DNA of 64,000 nucleotides from a virus: IMG/VR virus record IMGVR_UViG_3300036768_000843, positions 1 to 64,000 of that record; one strand, 5' to 3'. Shown piece by piece: positions 40,790 to 49,032 of this stretch (position 1 is its first letter; each line of letters starts with the position of its first letter). The notes under the pieces were generated by a model. It saw only the letters and a program-made list of their open reading frames with translations, ran no database searches and was not told where the DNA came from. The position numbers and the translations under genes were made by a program.

Positions 40790-41110
40790 CCTGCCGCGCA
40801 TCACATAGCGGGAGTCACTCCCTCTCGACACCCGGCCAACAGGCCAGGATCGGCTCGGGCTCGCCGAGCCCCCGGCGTACCGCCGGGATCAGCGCGGCTA
40901 CCGGCACGGACCGCGATGGAATCGCCGAGCTGGACGGCCCCTCCGGGGGTGAAGGCTTGCGCGATGTCGTCGAGTACGGACGGGCCACGGGGCCACAGGT
41001 GGGCCCAATCGAGGAGATCGGGCGTCTTGCGGGTTGGGGATTCCGCTCGGAAGCTACCCCGCCCTTCCTCGCTACATCTGCAACCCTCGACACGCGATCC
41101 AGGGGGATCC
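40790..41110 (+). ncRNA. structured gene-free region, candidate retron msr-msd
   Basis: 320 bp without a credible gene directly before a retron-type reverse transcriptase. Stems seen: GGGAGTGAC (40782) with GTCACTCCC (40814); GGCTCGG/CCGAGCC (40852-40870); CCCGGCG/CGCCGGG (40871-40887); and a nested GGGG-TTCC...GGAA-CCCC element near 41036-41061. Retron RNAs lie in this position and are built of such stems. I cannot assign the a1/a2 repeats or the branching G, so this is a candidate only. Confidence 0.45.
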
Positions 41111-42001
41111 ATGCGTGAGCTGAAGATCCCCAAGAAGAATGGCTCGTTCCGCGTCGTGGTATGCCCGACGCGGGACGAAAAGAAACGACTCCGCGCGCTC
41201 CTGCCGCGACTTGCGGCAGCGGAGCGACGCCTCGCTGAACTGCGCGGCGTCGCGCAGGTAGCGCACGGATTCGTCACGGGGCGCAGTCCCGTGACAAACG
41301 CCGAAGCGCACATCGGCGCGTGGCTTGCGACCGTCTCGATGGATCTGTCTGGATGGTTCGATTCGGTTCGTTGCGATCAGATCGCCGCAGCGCTACGCGC
41401 CGCCGGTGAAGATCCGGCGCTCGCCGAGCGCGTCACGGTCGACGGCGTCGCACGTCAGGGACTGCCGACGAGTCCCGTCGCTGCGAACCTAGCTGGTGTC
41501 GCTCTCGACGTCGATCTGATCGCACGGCTCGATCGGCTCGGCGTCGCGTATCGCTACACGCGCTACGCCGACGACCTCACGGTGTCGATCATGTCCGACG
41601 ATCGTGCGTGCATCGATCGCGTGATCGCCTGCGCGACCGAAGCGGCAGCTGCTCAGGGCTGGGCGATCTCTACGCGCAAGACGCACGTGTACTACGCGCG
41701 CGCTGGCCGGCGGATCGTCACGGGCGTTGCGGTCGGTGCGCAACAGATCTATCCCACGCGCGAGGTCCGCCGCCGACTGCGCGCCGGTCGGCACCGCCGC
41801 CCGAACGCGCCCGAAACACGCGGGCTCGCCGAATGGGCACGGCTGCGCCCGCCGCGCACGCAAGAGCGACGTGTGATCCGTGGCTACGCGCCGAGCACGG
41901 TCGCGCCTGCGCCCGTGCCTACGCCGAGCGCGGTCGCGCCTGCGCCCATGCCCACGCCGAGCGTAGCCCGCGTCATTCGGCGGAAAGGAGGCGCGGAATG
42001 A
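41111..42001 (+). CDS. retron-type reverse transcriptase
   Basis: A 296-aa protein starting MRELKIPKKNGSFRVVV after AGGGGG. Motifs in order: NAEAH (63-67, the NAxxH of retron region X), MDLSGWF (77-83, first Asp), RQGLPTSPVAANL (115-127), YTRYADDLTVS (149-159, catalytic YADD), and VTG (203-205, the VTG of retron region Y). Size and motifs match retron RTs rather than group II intron or DGR enzymes. A Pro/Val repeat tail (VAPAPVPTPSA and so on) is unusual. Stop overlaps the next start (ATGA). Confidence 0.88.
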   Translation: MRELKIPKKNGSFRVVVCPTRDEKKRLRALLPRLAAAERRLAELRGVAQVAHGFVTGRSPVTNAEAHIGAWLATVSMDLSGWFDSVRCDQIAAALRAAGEDPALAERVTVDGVARQGLPTSPVAANLAGVALDVDLIARLDRLGVAYRYTRYADDLTVSIMSDDRACIDRVIACATEAAAAQGWAISTRKTHVYYARAGRRIVTGVAVGAQQIYPTREVRRRLRAGRHRRPNAPETRGLAEWARLRPPRTQERRVIRGYAPSTVAPAPVPTPSAVAPAPMPTPSVARVIRRKGGAE

Positions 42002-43497
42002 CCGAGAACGAAACGCGGCAGATCGTAGCTGACTACGGCTGCGATATCACGTGCGCGGAAGGCGCGCGTGCGTACCTGCGCGCGACGGTGCCCAGCGCGC
42101 CGTCGAAGATCGAAACGGCTCGCGACTACGTCTGGATCGTCCGTCGAGTCGCGCCGTGGACACATGGTGTGGACGACCGGCTGATCGCCGCTGTGTGGCG
42201 GAAGCCGTCGATCCGGCCGAGAGCGTGGATCGATCCCGCCGACCTCGGTCGGCAGTGGATCGACTATTGGCACGAGGCGGCTCCCCGCCCCGCTGTCGGG
42301 TCGTGCTACAACCCGACGCCCGAGACGGTTGCGCGGGCGTGGCGGCTCGGGATCCCGGCCGAGCGCGTTCGGGCGCTCGGGTCGGCACTCTCCGGACTCC
42401 CCGCTTCCTGGCGGGGATCGCGCGATCGGATCCTGGCGCTCTTGCGCGTCGCTCGCGTAGGATTCTCGATCTACCCTGAGGAGATCAAGACTGCCGATCT
42501 GCGGCGGCTCGCGCGACTGTCGCGGGCTGCGCTCCGATATCTCGTCAGTGTCAGTGCAATATTCGTTGACGATTCTGGCCGGATCGACTGGCAGCGCATC
42601 GCTCGCGCACTGCGCAAGTACACGCGGCTGCCGCGCGAAGAGCTGATGCTCGCGCGTGTGCCGGCCACTGACTGGCAGCATTGGACGAACCTGGGGGTCG
42701 TCCAAGGCTGGATCGAACGTACGCCAGATGCCGCGGAGAGGCTGCTTGCCGCGATCAGCAAGCGACTCGGGGTTGTGCTACGTGGCCCCAATGATCTGTA
42801 CGACCAGATCGAGCGTCGTGCGAATGTCCGGCAGGCACGGCAGGCAAAGGTCAGCGTGTCGCCGCCGAAAACGCCAGCGGCGAAGCTTCGCGAGCTGCGC
42901 ATCGCAGCGTGGCGGCGTGGCATCGCCGCGATCAGAGACGCAGTCGACACGGTCGAACTCGTCGCTGGGACGCTCGCCACATGCGGGTGGTGGCTTACAC
43001 GGGAAGCTAAGCTCGTCACGCAAGCTGAGTACTCGGACTGGACTGACTTTTGCGATCCTTGGCTATCGGCGCGCCGGGCCGGCGTGTGGACACTGACAGC
43101 ACCCGGCGAAATCAAAAAATATATCTCGATCGTCCGACAATACGTCATGCCAGTCTATGGCATCGTACGGGCGCTAGACGATACGACAGTCGAGATCGTA
43201 CAGATCGATCTGCCGGCGACGGTCCGGCACTACGCGCCCGCGCTCGTCGAGCGGTACGGAGTGCCGGTGCGGATCGACTACCGCTTCCCGGTGATCGCCA
43301 ACGGGCAACTCGTCGAATGTCCGCTGCCCGCTCGGACCATTCGATCGACCGCGACGACGACGGCGATCGATCTGTCGACGCCAAAAACTTCACAGTCACA
43401 GATTGAAATGCACACGACACGGTCGGTGCTCTCCGGCGCTCTTCGCGTCATCAGAATGCAGAGTCAACAAGGACATGGAGAACATGGAGAACCTTGA
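41998..43497 (+). CDS. unrecognised 499-aa partner of the reverse transcriptase
   Basis: Translationally coupled to the RT (ATGA) with its own AAAGGAGG. Mostly helical. The middle has repeated short helix pairs (ADLRRLARLSRAALRYLVS, WQRIARALRKYTRLPREE) and a region around 320-345 (AKLRELRIAAWRRGIAAI) that could be a DNA or RNA contact. A strand-rich segment (VYGIVRALDDTTVEIVQI, VPVRIDYRFPVIANG) lies near the end. No catalytic motif or membrane helix seen. Coupling makes it the prime candidate for a retron accessory or effector protein, but that is inference. Confidence 0.75.
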   Translation: MTENETRQIVADYGCDITCAEGARAYLRATVPSAPSKIETARDYVWIVRRVAPWTHGVDDRLIAAVWRKPSIRPRAWIDPADLGRQWIDYWHEAAPRPAVGSCYNPTPETVARAWRLGIPAERVRALGSALSGLPASWRGSRDRILALLRVARVGFSIYPEEIKTADLRRLARLSRAALRYLVSVSAIFVDDSGRIDWQRIARALRKYTRLPREELMLARVPATDWQHWTNLGVVQGWIERTPDAAERLLAAISKRLGVVLRGPNDLYDQIERRANVRQARQAKVSVSPPKTPAAKLRELRIAAWRRGIAAIRDAVDTVELVAGTLATCGWWLTREAKLVTQAEYSDWTDFCDPWLSARRAGVWTLTAPGEIKKYISIVRQYVMPVYGIVRALDDTTVEIVQIDLPATVRHYAPALVERYGVPVRIDYRFPVIANGQLVECPLPARTIRSTATTTAIDLSTPKTSQSQIEMHTTRSVLSGALRVIRMQSQQGHGEHGEP

Positions 43498-43807
43498 ACA
43501 CAAGCCCAAGTACTTGGGCGACGTCGGCAGCGTGTACGTGACCCAACGTGCTGCGCAGGAGTACGCCGATCATCGCGGCCTGTCTTTGGAAGACGCGCGC
43601 CGAGAGCTCACCGAGCTTCTCGTCGACGCCTACCAGCCGCTGGCGGCGCAAACCGAAGGCGGCGGCTACCACTACTGGAGGCGACGTTCTCGGGCGGCGC
43701 GTGTGGACATCTCCGCGCGCGTCTCGTACGAGGGCCGCCTTGCCGTCGTCGTGGCCGTGACCGCAAGGCACTACAACCCACCGAAGAAAAGGAGAGTTGC
43801 ACAATGA
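43475..43807 (+). CDS. hypothetical protein
   Basis: A 110-aa protein starting MENMENLEHKPKYLG, with AAGGA upstream and a 23-bp overlap with the RT partner. VYVTQRAAQEYADHRGLSLE and EGGGYHYWRRRSRAARVD precede strands (AVVVAVTARHYN). Resembles small phage proteins of unknown role. Basic tail. Confidence 0.7.
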   Translation: MENMENLEHKPKYLGDVGSVYVTQRAAQEYADHRGLSLEDARRELTELLVDAYQPLAAQTEGGGYHYWRRRSRAARVDISARVSYEGRLAVVVAVTARHYNPPKKRRVAQ

Positions 43808-43977
43808 CGAGTATCCGAGAGATTGCCCTACACTGCGAGCGTGCGGACCGTTCGCTGCGCGACTGGTGGATCGAGCTGGAAAGGGTCTTGCGCCCAGAGA
43901 TCATGCAGGATCTCCGCGTCGTGCTCGACGCCCTCCAAGAGATCGAAACGATCGTCACGGAAGGGACAAGATCATGA
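43804..43977 (+). CDS. very small helical protein
   Basis: A 57-aa protein, ATG at 43804 overlapping the previous stop and with AAAAGGAGAG upstream. Helical: EIALHCERADRSLRDWWIEL and DLRVVLDALQEIETIV. Its stop overlaps the next start (ATGA). Could be an antitoxin-like or adaptor partner of the ART-fold protein that follows; inference from coupling. Confidence 0.7.
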   Translation: MTSIREIALHCERADRSLRDWWIELERVLRPEIMQDLRVVLDALQEIETIVTEGTRS

Positions 43978-44558
43978 ATGCAAACGAAGTTCGAGAGGTG
44001 CTGTACGATGCCTTTGATCTGTACGGCAATTTTTTGGCGCATGCGATCGGCGGCTTCGCCCACGTCGCCGACGAGATCTTGGATCGACACAGCGACGTTA
44101 TCCGGCAACTGGTCACGCTCTTTCCCCAGCCGCCCGAGGTGCCGCTCTATCGCGGCGTGTTGCTCGACCCCAAGGTCATGCTCGGCCCCGGCTTTCGTTA
44201 CGTGTCGTGGACCGAAGATCGCGACGTCGCGCTCTGGTTCGCGTCGCCGACATCGTACATCTCACGCGCGGTGCATCAGATCTACCCGCACTATCGCGGC
44301 TACCTGCTGACGATCGATGCGCCGATCTCGCGCGTGTTGTTTCACTACTCCTGGGTCGATCCTTCCGAGTTCGCGCGCTGGGCCAGCCAGCGCTTCGGAT
44401 CCGAAGTCGCACGTCAGATCGAATGGTCGCTGCGGCATCAACGCGAGGTCATCACGGAGTCGTGCCGGCTGCCGATCCCCGATACAGTCGACGATAGGCT
44501 CGTCGACATCGGCGCGCTCGACGCGAAGCTGACCCCACCTTGGCTTTTGGGGAATTGA
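43974..44558 (+). CDS. ADP-ribosyltransferase-fold protein
   Basis: A 194-aa protein. The N-terminal 60 residues are helical. VPLYRGVLLDPKVML, YVSWTEDRDVALWFASP and GYLLTIDAPISRVLF follow the ART fold: Y-R-G strand, then a W-T-x-D/E-x-x-x-A-x-x-F helix region. The catalytic Glu is not clear to me. Host-protein modification during infection is the usual role of such proteins. Coupled to the 57-aa gene; 3 bp before the DUF1874 gene. Confidence 0.65.
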   Translation: MNANEVREVLYDAFDLYGNFLAHAIGGFAHVADEILDRHSDVIRQLVTLFPQPPEVPLYRGVLLDPKVMLGPGFRYVSWTEDRDVALWFASPTSYISRAVHQIYPHYRGYLLTIDAPISRVLFHYSWVDPSEFARWASQRFGSEVARQIEWSLRHQREVITESCRLPIPDTVDDRLVDIGALDAKLTPPWLLGN

Positions 44559-44561
44559 CAA

Positions 44562-44882
44562 ATGACGACTTGGCTCATGAACTCCGCGGTTATCCCCGAG
44601 GGCTGTTACGGGTCGTACGCGTTCGAGCCGGCGACCGTCGATGATCTCAGGCAAATCGTCCGGCACGCCGAATCGCGAATCGGCTATGACGCAACGGCCA
44701 ATCAGATCGAGCGGTGGACCGGGTATCGACCCGAGATCCGCCGCGATTCGTGCGCGCTCGCGGTCGGCGACGTGGCTTACGTTGTCCGATTGCGGTATCG
44801 GATCCAAGATCCAAGGGACAAGCACTTCCAGCGGCCCGTCGAAGATCAGTTCGAGATCGGCAAGCTGACGAGGCTTGCATGA
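44562..44882 (+). CDS. DUF1874 / STIV B116-like protein, AcrIII-1 ring nuclease family
   Basis: A 106-aa protein. LMNSAVIPEGCYGSYAF, ESRIGYDATANQIERWTG, RRDSCALAVGDVAYVVRLRY and FEIGKLTRL follow the DUF1874 layout end to end. In AcrIII-1 (SIRV1 gp29 type) the IGHDST motif carries the catalytic His that cleaves cyclic tetra-adenylate, the signal of type III CRISPR systems. Here it reads IGYDAT, with Tyr42 in the His place. The binding fold seems intact but catalysis is doubtful. It may be a cA4 sponge, bind another signal, or use Tyr. Confidence 0.8.
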   Translation: MTTWLMNSAVIPEGCYGSYAFEPATVDDLRQIVRHAESRIGYDATANQIERWTGYRPEIRRDSCALAVGDVAYVVRLRYRIQDPRDKHFQRPVEDQFEIGKLTRLA

Positions 44883-44907
44883 TCTCTGTGAAAACTGCGC
44901 AGGCTGA

Positions 44908-45555
44908 CTAGATCATGATCCCAGCTCGTCGCAGCAAGTCCGCGACTTGCGCAACTCGGTCTGAGCGAAACACGGGCAGTTCTGACGCCTCGCCGGTCTT
45001 CTCGGCGTTGGCCATGACGAAGTTGGTGAGCTGTCGCAGCGTCTTGGACAGCTGCGGGTTATTCGTGATCAGATCGCGGCCGGCTGCAGCTTCGCGCAAC
45101 GTAAAAGCGTACAGCTCGGCCCAGCTGTCCGGACCTCGGCCATAGGTACGCGCGAACGCTTGCAGCGCCGCGCGTGGCATTGCGTACGCACCATGGTAGA
45201 GCTTCACGAGTTTCCAAAAGTCGCGCCCGTGCCACTCGACGCCAGCCTTCGCGAGGTCGGACTTGGCCTGGCGCGCGTACAGCTTGGCTTGTCGGACGCC
45301 GACACGCAACGCGAGGTCGGGATCTGTCGTAAGGCGCGTGAACTCGTCCTGTGTGAGGCCGAGCATCTCGACTTCATCGGGATGAACCTGAAATAGACCG
45401 CGCTCGCCGAGGCTGGTCGTGACATCGGGACGACCGCCTGATTCCGTGTCGATCCACGCAAGCAGTGCGTCGACGGGAACCCACGTCGCGATACGTTCGA
45501 GCTTCCTGCGCCAGCGCTCGGTAGTTGCGCCGCCTTTGGGCCAAGTCTTCGCCAT
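44908..45555 (-). CDS. lytic transglycosylase-like protein
   Basis: A 215-aa protein. LLAWIDTESGGRPDV has the catalytic Glu (E38) and SLGERGLFQVHPDE the GLFQ motif of the SLT lysozyme-like fold; KLVKLYHGAYAMP and AFARTYGRGPDSW fit the rest. No signal peptide. It could open peptidoglycan for entry or release. It converges on the DUF1874 gene with 25 bp between. Confidence 0.85.
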   Translation of the reverse strand: MAKTWPKGGATTERWRRKLERIATWVPVDALLAWIDTESGGRPDVTTSLGERGLFQVHPDEVEMLGLTQDEFTRLTTDPDLALRVGVRQAKLYARQAKSDLAKAGVEWHGRDFWKLVKLYHGAYAMPRAALQAFARTYGRGPDSWAELYAFTLREAAAGRDLITNNPQLSKTLRQLTNFVMANAEKTGEASELPVFRSDRVAQVADLLRRAGIMI

Positions 45556-45675
45556 GCGCGGGATTGTATCACGGCAACCTTGCACTCGTAGGAGTGATCA
45601 CGGTTGCCCATTGTCGCGAGCAGTGCGGGCCTCGACGATCGAGGTCGCGAAACGCGCCTATGGGAGCCTGTGAGA

Positions 45676-45695
45676 CGATCGCGTGAGCGATCGTG
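45676..45695. promoter_or_regulatory. 20-bp palindrome
   Basis: ACGATCGC-GTGA-GCGATCGT, perfect 8-bp arms, 13 bp before the start at 45708 in the divergent gap. Operator-like. Confidence 0.5.
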
Positions 45696-45707
45696 GTACT
45701 GTAAGAC

Positions 45708-45881
45708 ATGCTCGCGCTCGACCCGTTCTACGAGATGTTTCCGACGTCGTATCGTCGGTCGTATCCATGGTATCGGTACTCGTGGGGTGAAGCGCCAACA
45801 TCGTCAGCTCGTCCCGGTGTCGCCATTGGCGTTGGCGTGATCGCGCTCAGCCTTGGGGCCTTGTTTCTGGCGCGGCGGTAG
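45708..45881 (+). CDS. 57-aa Tyr-rich anchored protein
   Basis: Starts MLALDPFYEMFPTSYRRSYP. The Tyr/Arg-rich head is followed by a membrane helix (VAIGVGVIALSLGALFLA) and RR. The same plan as the 97-aa protein at 32505. Its TAG is 2 bp before the next GTG. Confidence 0.65.
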   Translation: MLALDPFYEMFPTSYRRSYPWYRYSWGEAPTSSARPGVAIGVGVIALSLGALFLARR

Positions 45882-45883
45882 TT

Positions 45884-46354
45884 GTGACAACCTCCGTCTG
45901 GAAACGTCACCGCGTCGCGCCGATCAAGATCGAGACGCGCCTCGGCCGTTGCCTTAGCAACGCGATCCGGACGTGCCCCGTTCCGCAGCACTTCAAGGGC
46001 TGTCCCGAGATCGCGCACGTTGCGGCACGCGCTGTCGAGCGGCTCGGTTACGAGGCCATTATTGTCGTCGGGCGCGGACAAACAGTGACCGGCGAGATTG
46101 TTGGCCACGTGTGGGTTGAGATCCCGACGCTCGACCTCGGCGTCGAAACCAACCCGAGTCAGATGCACGGCGCGCCGATGCTCGCGATGGTGGTCGACAT
46201 TGAAGATTTCGAAGCGTACGAAACCGTCGGCTACTATCCCGAGGTGCTACAGCAGATCCGCGACGCCAGCGCCGCGCGCCTGCTCGTCACTGACGCCGCC
46301 GATCGGCTCTACAACAAGCTCGCGGACCAAGTCGCAACCTGCGTTCGGAGGTGA
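45884..46354 (+). CDS. possible transglutaminase-like protein
   Basis: A 156-aa protein with a GTG start. The order KGCPEIAHVAARAVERLGYEA (Cys at helix start), then VGHVWVEIP (His) and LGVETNPSQMHG (acidic) matches the Cys-His-Asp/Glu spacing of transglutaminase-like proteins. Glu would replace the usual Asp. Fold assignment is tentative. Confidence 0.6.
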   Translation: MTTSVWKRHRVAPIKIETRLGRCLSNAIRTCPVPQHFKGCPEIAHVAARAVERLGYEAIIVVGRGQTVTGEIVGHVWVEIPTLDLGVETNPSQMHGAPMLAMVVDIEDFEAYETVGYYPEVLQQIRDASAARLLVTDAADRLYNKLADQVATCVRR

Positions 46355-46356
46355 AC

Positions 46357-46461
46357 GTGACGAAGCCGCCGTTCCAACCTGAGTACGTGACCGAACGCGA
46401 GCAACCCTCTGGTGATGCGGCTCCATCTCAGCCGTTCGACCGAGTCCTCGCTCGCGCCTGA
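46357..46461 (+). CDS. possible 34-aa peptide
   Basis: A GTG-started frame 2 bp after the previous stop, with GGAGG upstream, coding MTKPPFQPEYVTEREQPSGD and a short tail. The ribosome site is good, but the length leaves doubt. Confidence 0.3.
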   Translation: MTKPPFQPEYVTEREQPSGDAAPSQPFDRVLARA

Positions 46462-46687
46462 GTGATCACGGTTGCCCGTTGTCGCCTTGCATAGCCTCGA
46501 TAGCGCTTGGCGGCGGATGTTTCTCGGATCCGGTCCGACCTCGGACTCGTGACGCTCGCGCGCCCAGAAGAGAAGTTCGCTGAGAATCTCCCCGCGAACC
46601 TCCTCGCAGACGTCGGTGATCCGTGTGTCATGACACTCCTGGCACCAGACTGGAGAATCCGACGCGATCGTATGACGACATAGAACC
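46462..46687. other. gap with no confident gene
   Basis: Contains GAGTGATCACGGTTGCCCGTTGTCGC at 46460, also present at 45593 with one change. The minus strand has an open frame with VWCQECHD and Cys/His clusters but no start codon that I can support. Confidence 0.4.
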
Positions 46688-47911
46688 TCACAAAGTGATT
46701 TCGACGACGCGAGCGTCTTTCGGCGGCGGCATCGGCGCTGTCGAAATGGCCGTGTTCAGCAACGCCACGACGAGCCGTCGTACCGTTGCGGGACGATCCG
46801 GCCAAGGAGAGTCGATCCAGCCGTCCGTCAAGTGAATCATGACGTTGAACTTGCCCTCGGCAGCGACTCGTTTGTAGGCGGGCTGAAACAGCGTGCCCCC
46901 TCGACCCTTGAGTTGTCGTTGGATGCGCGTGGCAACGGCGTTTTTGCTACCGGGTCGGATCCAACACGCCGCGTGGACGTCGACGTCATGCACGACGAGA
47001 AACACCGGTACGCGGCAATGTTCGACGATGGTTGCAGTTTCAGCGACGGCTTGCGCGAGCTGATCGTCGGACATCGACGCCGACGTATCGATCACCACGG
47101 CGGCGCGGCAGCGATGTGTGATCGGTCCTGGCAAGATGATTTCGGGCGTGCTTCGCCGCGATCGTCGCGTCCACGTGACATCGTCGCGCCCAGCTTCGGA
47201 TGTTGCGCGGGAAAGTACGCCACGAACCAACGCCGACCAGCGAACTTTCGCTGCCGGAACATCCAAGAAATCGGCGAGCAGGTTTCCAGTCCGTGAGCCG
47301 CTCTGGCGAGCGAGCAGCTGACTCTGTGCAGCACACTCCCGCCACTGCCGCTTGAGCTGTGCTTCGCTGGGGGTTTCTAGTTCTGATCCGGCGTCGACAA
47401 CGCCGCAGCCGGCCCCGACGGGAATTTCCGTCTGAACTTGCACTTCATTGCTATTGCCTCTGCTGCCGCCGCCGCTGCCGCTGCTGCTCGCTTCGAGTTC
47501 GTCGTAGAGCTGTTCCGTCGTCTTTTTCGCCTGTTTTTCGTTGGCAATGATGCCATGCCGAGGCATCGCGAACGTACAGGTTCCGCTGCTGGCAACAGCC
47601 ACCAGCGTGTAGTTGATCAGGAGATCGGCTGCCGTGTTCCATCGCGCGGGATCGCGGTCACCTCTGCGATCGTGGTGCAGCATGAGCAGGTGCATCAGTT
47701 CGTGCGCGATCACGAACTGTAGTTCTTGATCCGAAAGCTGAGCGGCGAAGCGTGGTGCGATGCGGATACGCCCCCGCACGTCGACACATGCCGTCGACGT
47801 GGCGTCGCTCGCGATGAACTCGACGTGCGCCAACACTGGAAAGAAGAACGGTGACCGCCAGCCGAGCGTCATCGCGAGCGTCCAACATCGACGAACGAGC
47901 GCTTCAGTCAT
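46688..47911 (-). CDS. metallopeptidase-vWA protein (COG3864-like)
   Basis: A 407-aa protein. The N-terminal half has FVIAHELMHLLMLHH, a zincin HExxH motif (His70, Glu71, His74). A Gly/Ser linker (ASSSGSGGGSRGNSN) separates it from a von Willebrand A domain with the metal site DTSASMSDD (275-283), then HLTDGWIDSPWP. In this family vWA proteins pair with MoxR AAA ATPases, and a MoxR gene heads this operon. The start overlaps the stop of the pentapeptide gene by 8 bp. It is the last gene of the operon. Confidence 0.88.
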   Translation of the reverse strand: MTEALVRRCWTLAMTLGWRSPFFFPVLAHVEFIASDATSTACVDVRGRIRIAPRFAAQLSDQELQFVIAHELMHLLMLHHDRRGDRDPARWNTAADLLINYTLVAVASSGTCTFAMPRHGIIANEKQAKKTTEQLYDELEASSSGSGGGSRGNSNEVQVQTEIPVGAGCGVVDAGSELETPSEAQLKRQWRECAAQSQLLARQSGSRTGNLLADFLDVPAAKVRWSALVRGVLSRATSEAGRDDVTWTRRSRRSTPEIILPGPITHRCRAAVVIDTSASMSDDQLAQAVAETATIVEHCRVPVFLVVHDVDVHAACWIRPGSKNAVATRIQRQLKGRGGTLFQPAYKRVAAEGKFNVMIHLTDGWIDSPWPDRPATVRRLVVALLNTAISTAPMPPPKDARVVEITL

Positions 47912-48941
47912 GGTCGTAGTTGGGTTTCTGGTCGCGCGCACACGCGACGATGTCCGCGAGGGCGTCCTCGTTGCGCGCGTAGAAGTCCGGCACGCGCCCC
48001 GTCGAGCGGTAGTAGATGAGCGCACCGGCAGCGGCCGTCCCGATCTTTGCTTCGAGCTTGCGACCAGCCTCGCCAGCCAGCACCACAGCCCAGCCTGCGC
48101 GACAGTGTGTTGTCTCGCACGTGTGCCAGGCGGTCATATTGAGCTGGCCGTCTCCGGATTCGATCAGCTTGAGGATCTTGGCGTCAAGTCCTCGAACGAC
48201 CGGCACGTCGTCGTCGTACTTCGCGCCGCCGAGGTTCGCGCCGGTGAGGTTCGCGCCGGTGAGGTTCGCGCCGGAGAGGTTCGCGCCGGTGAGGCGCGCG
48301 CCAGAGAGGTTCGCATTGGAGAAGTTCGCGCCGGTGAAGCGTGCGTTGGAGAGGTCCGCGCCGACGAGGTCCGCGGTGGAGAGGTCCGCGGTGGAGAGGT
48401 TCGCGTTGCGGAGGTTCGCGTCGGCGAGGTTCGCCTCGGAGAGGTTCGCGTCGGCGAGGTTCGCGTCGGAGAGGTTCGCACCGACGAGGTACGCACTGGC
48501 GAGGTTCGCGCTAGAGAGGTTCGCGTCGACGAGGTGCGCGCCGGAGAGGTTCGCACCGACGAGGTACGCGCTGCGGAGGTTCGCGCTGGCGAGGTACGCG
48601 CTGGCGAGATTCGCGGTGGAGAGGTACGCGCTGGCGAGGTACGCGCTGGCGAGGTACGCGCTGGCGAGGTTCGCGCCGGTGAGGCGTGCGTCGGCGAGGT
48701 TCGCATTGGAGAGGTTCGCGCCGGTGAGGCGTGCTCCGGAGAGATCTGCAGCGGAGAGGTTCGCGCTGGAGAGGTTCGCGCTGACGAGGTTCGCGCCGCA
48801 GAGGTTCGCGCCGGAGAGGTTCGCGCTGGAGGCAACCGCTTTCTCCAACGCCGTTCGGATCGGGCACGGATCGTCGTCAGCGACCTGCGTCGCGTAGAGC
48901 ACGGCACCGGTCCAGCGGTTCTTGATCTCGATGGTCTTCAT
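47904..48941 (-). CDS. pentapeptide-repeat protein, long paralogue
   Basis: A 345-aa protein starting [20 protein letters not shown]. After a 40-aa head come about 42 A(N/D/Y)L-x-x repeats, which fold as a right-handed square beta helix that often mimics DNA. The C-terminal domain ([20 protein letters not shown], then [17 protein letters not shown]) recurs in all paralogues. The repeats are about twice the number in its siblings. Start overlaps the stop of a relic upstream (ATGA) and its stop overlaps the vWA start. Confidence 0.9.
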   Translation of the reverse strand: MKTIEIKNRWTGAVLYATQVADDDPCPIRTALEKAVASSANLSGANLCGANLVSANLSSANLSAADLSGARLTGANLSNANLADARLTGANLASAYLASAYLASAYLSTANLASAYLASANLRSAYLVGANLSGAHLVDANLSSANLASAYLVGANLSDANLADANLSEANLADANLRNANLSTADLSTADLVGADLSNARFTGANFSNANLSGARLTGANLSGANLTGANLTGANLGGAKYDDDVPVVRGLDAKILKLIESGDGQLNMTAWHTCETTHCRAGWAVVLAGEAGRKLEAKIGTAAAGALIYYRSTGRVPDFYARNEDALADIVACARDQKPNYDHD

Positions 48942-49030
48942 CGGGTACCTCCCTGGTCGACGGTGTCCAGCACGCGCCCCGTCGAGCGATGGTAGATGAG
49001 CGCACCGGTAGCGGACTCCGGCTTGGCCAT
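48938..49030 (-). pseudogene. 3' relic of a pentapeptide-repeat gene
   Basis: Thirty codons reading [20 protein letters not shown] and ending GGTR, matching the C-termini of the neighbours. It sits 2 bp after the methyltransferase stop and keeps the ATGA overlap with the next gene. Confidence 0.85.
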
Positions 49031-49032
49031 AG

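Noticed and set aside
41111-42001. Diversity-generating retroelement
   Set aside because: The RT has retron marks (NAxxH, VTG) and I see no template/variable repeat pair with A-specific changes near it.
47760-48995. Plus-strand [10 protein letters not shown] repeat frame
   Set aside because: Antisense of the pentapeptide repeats.
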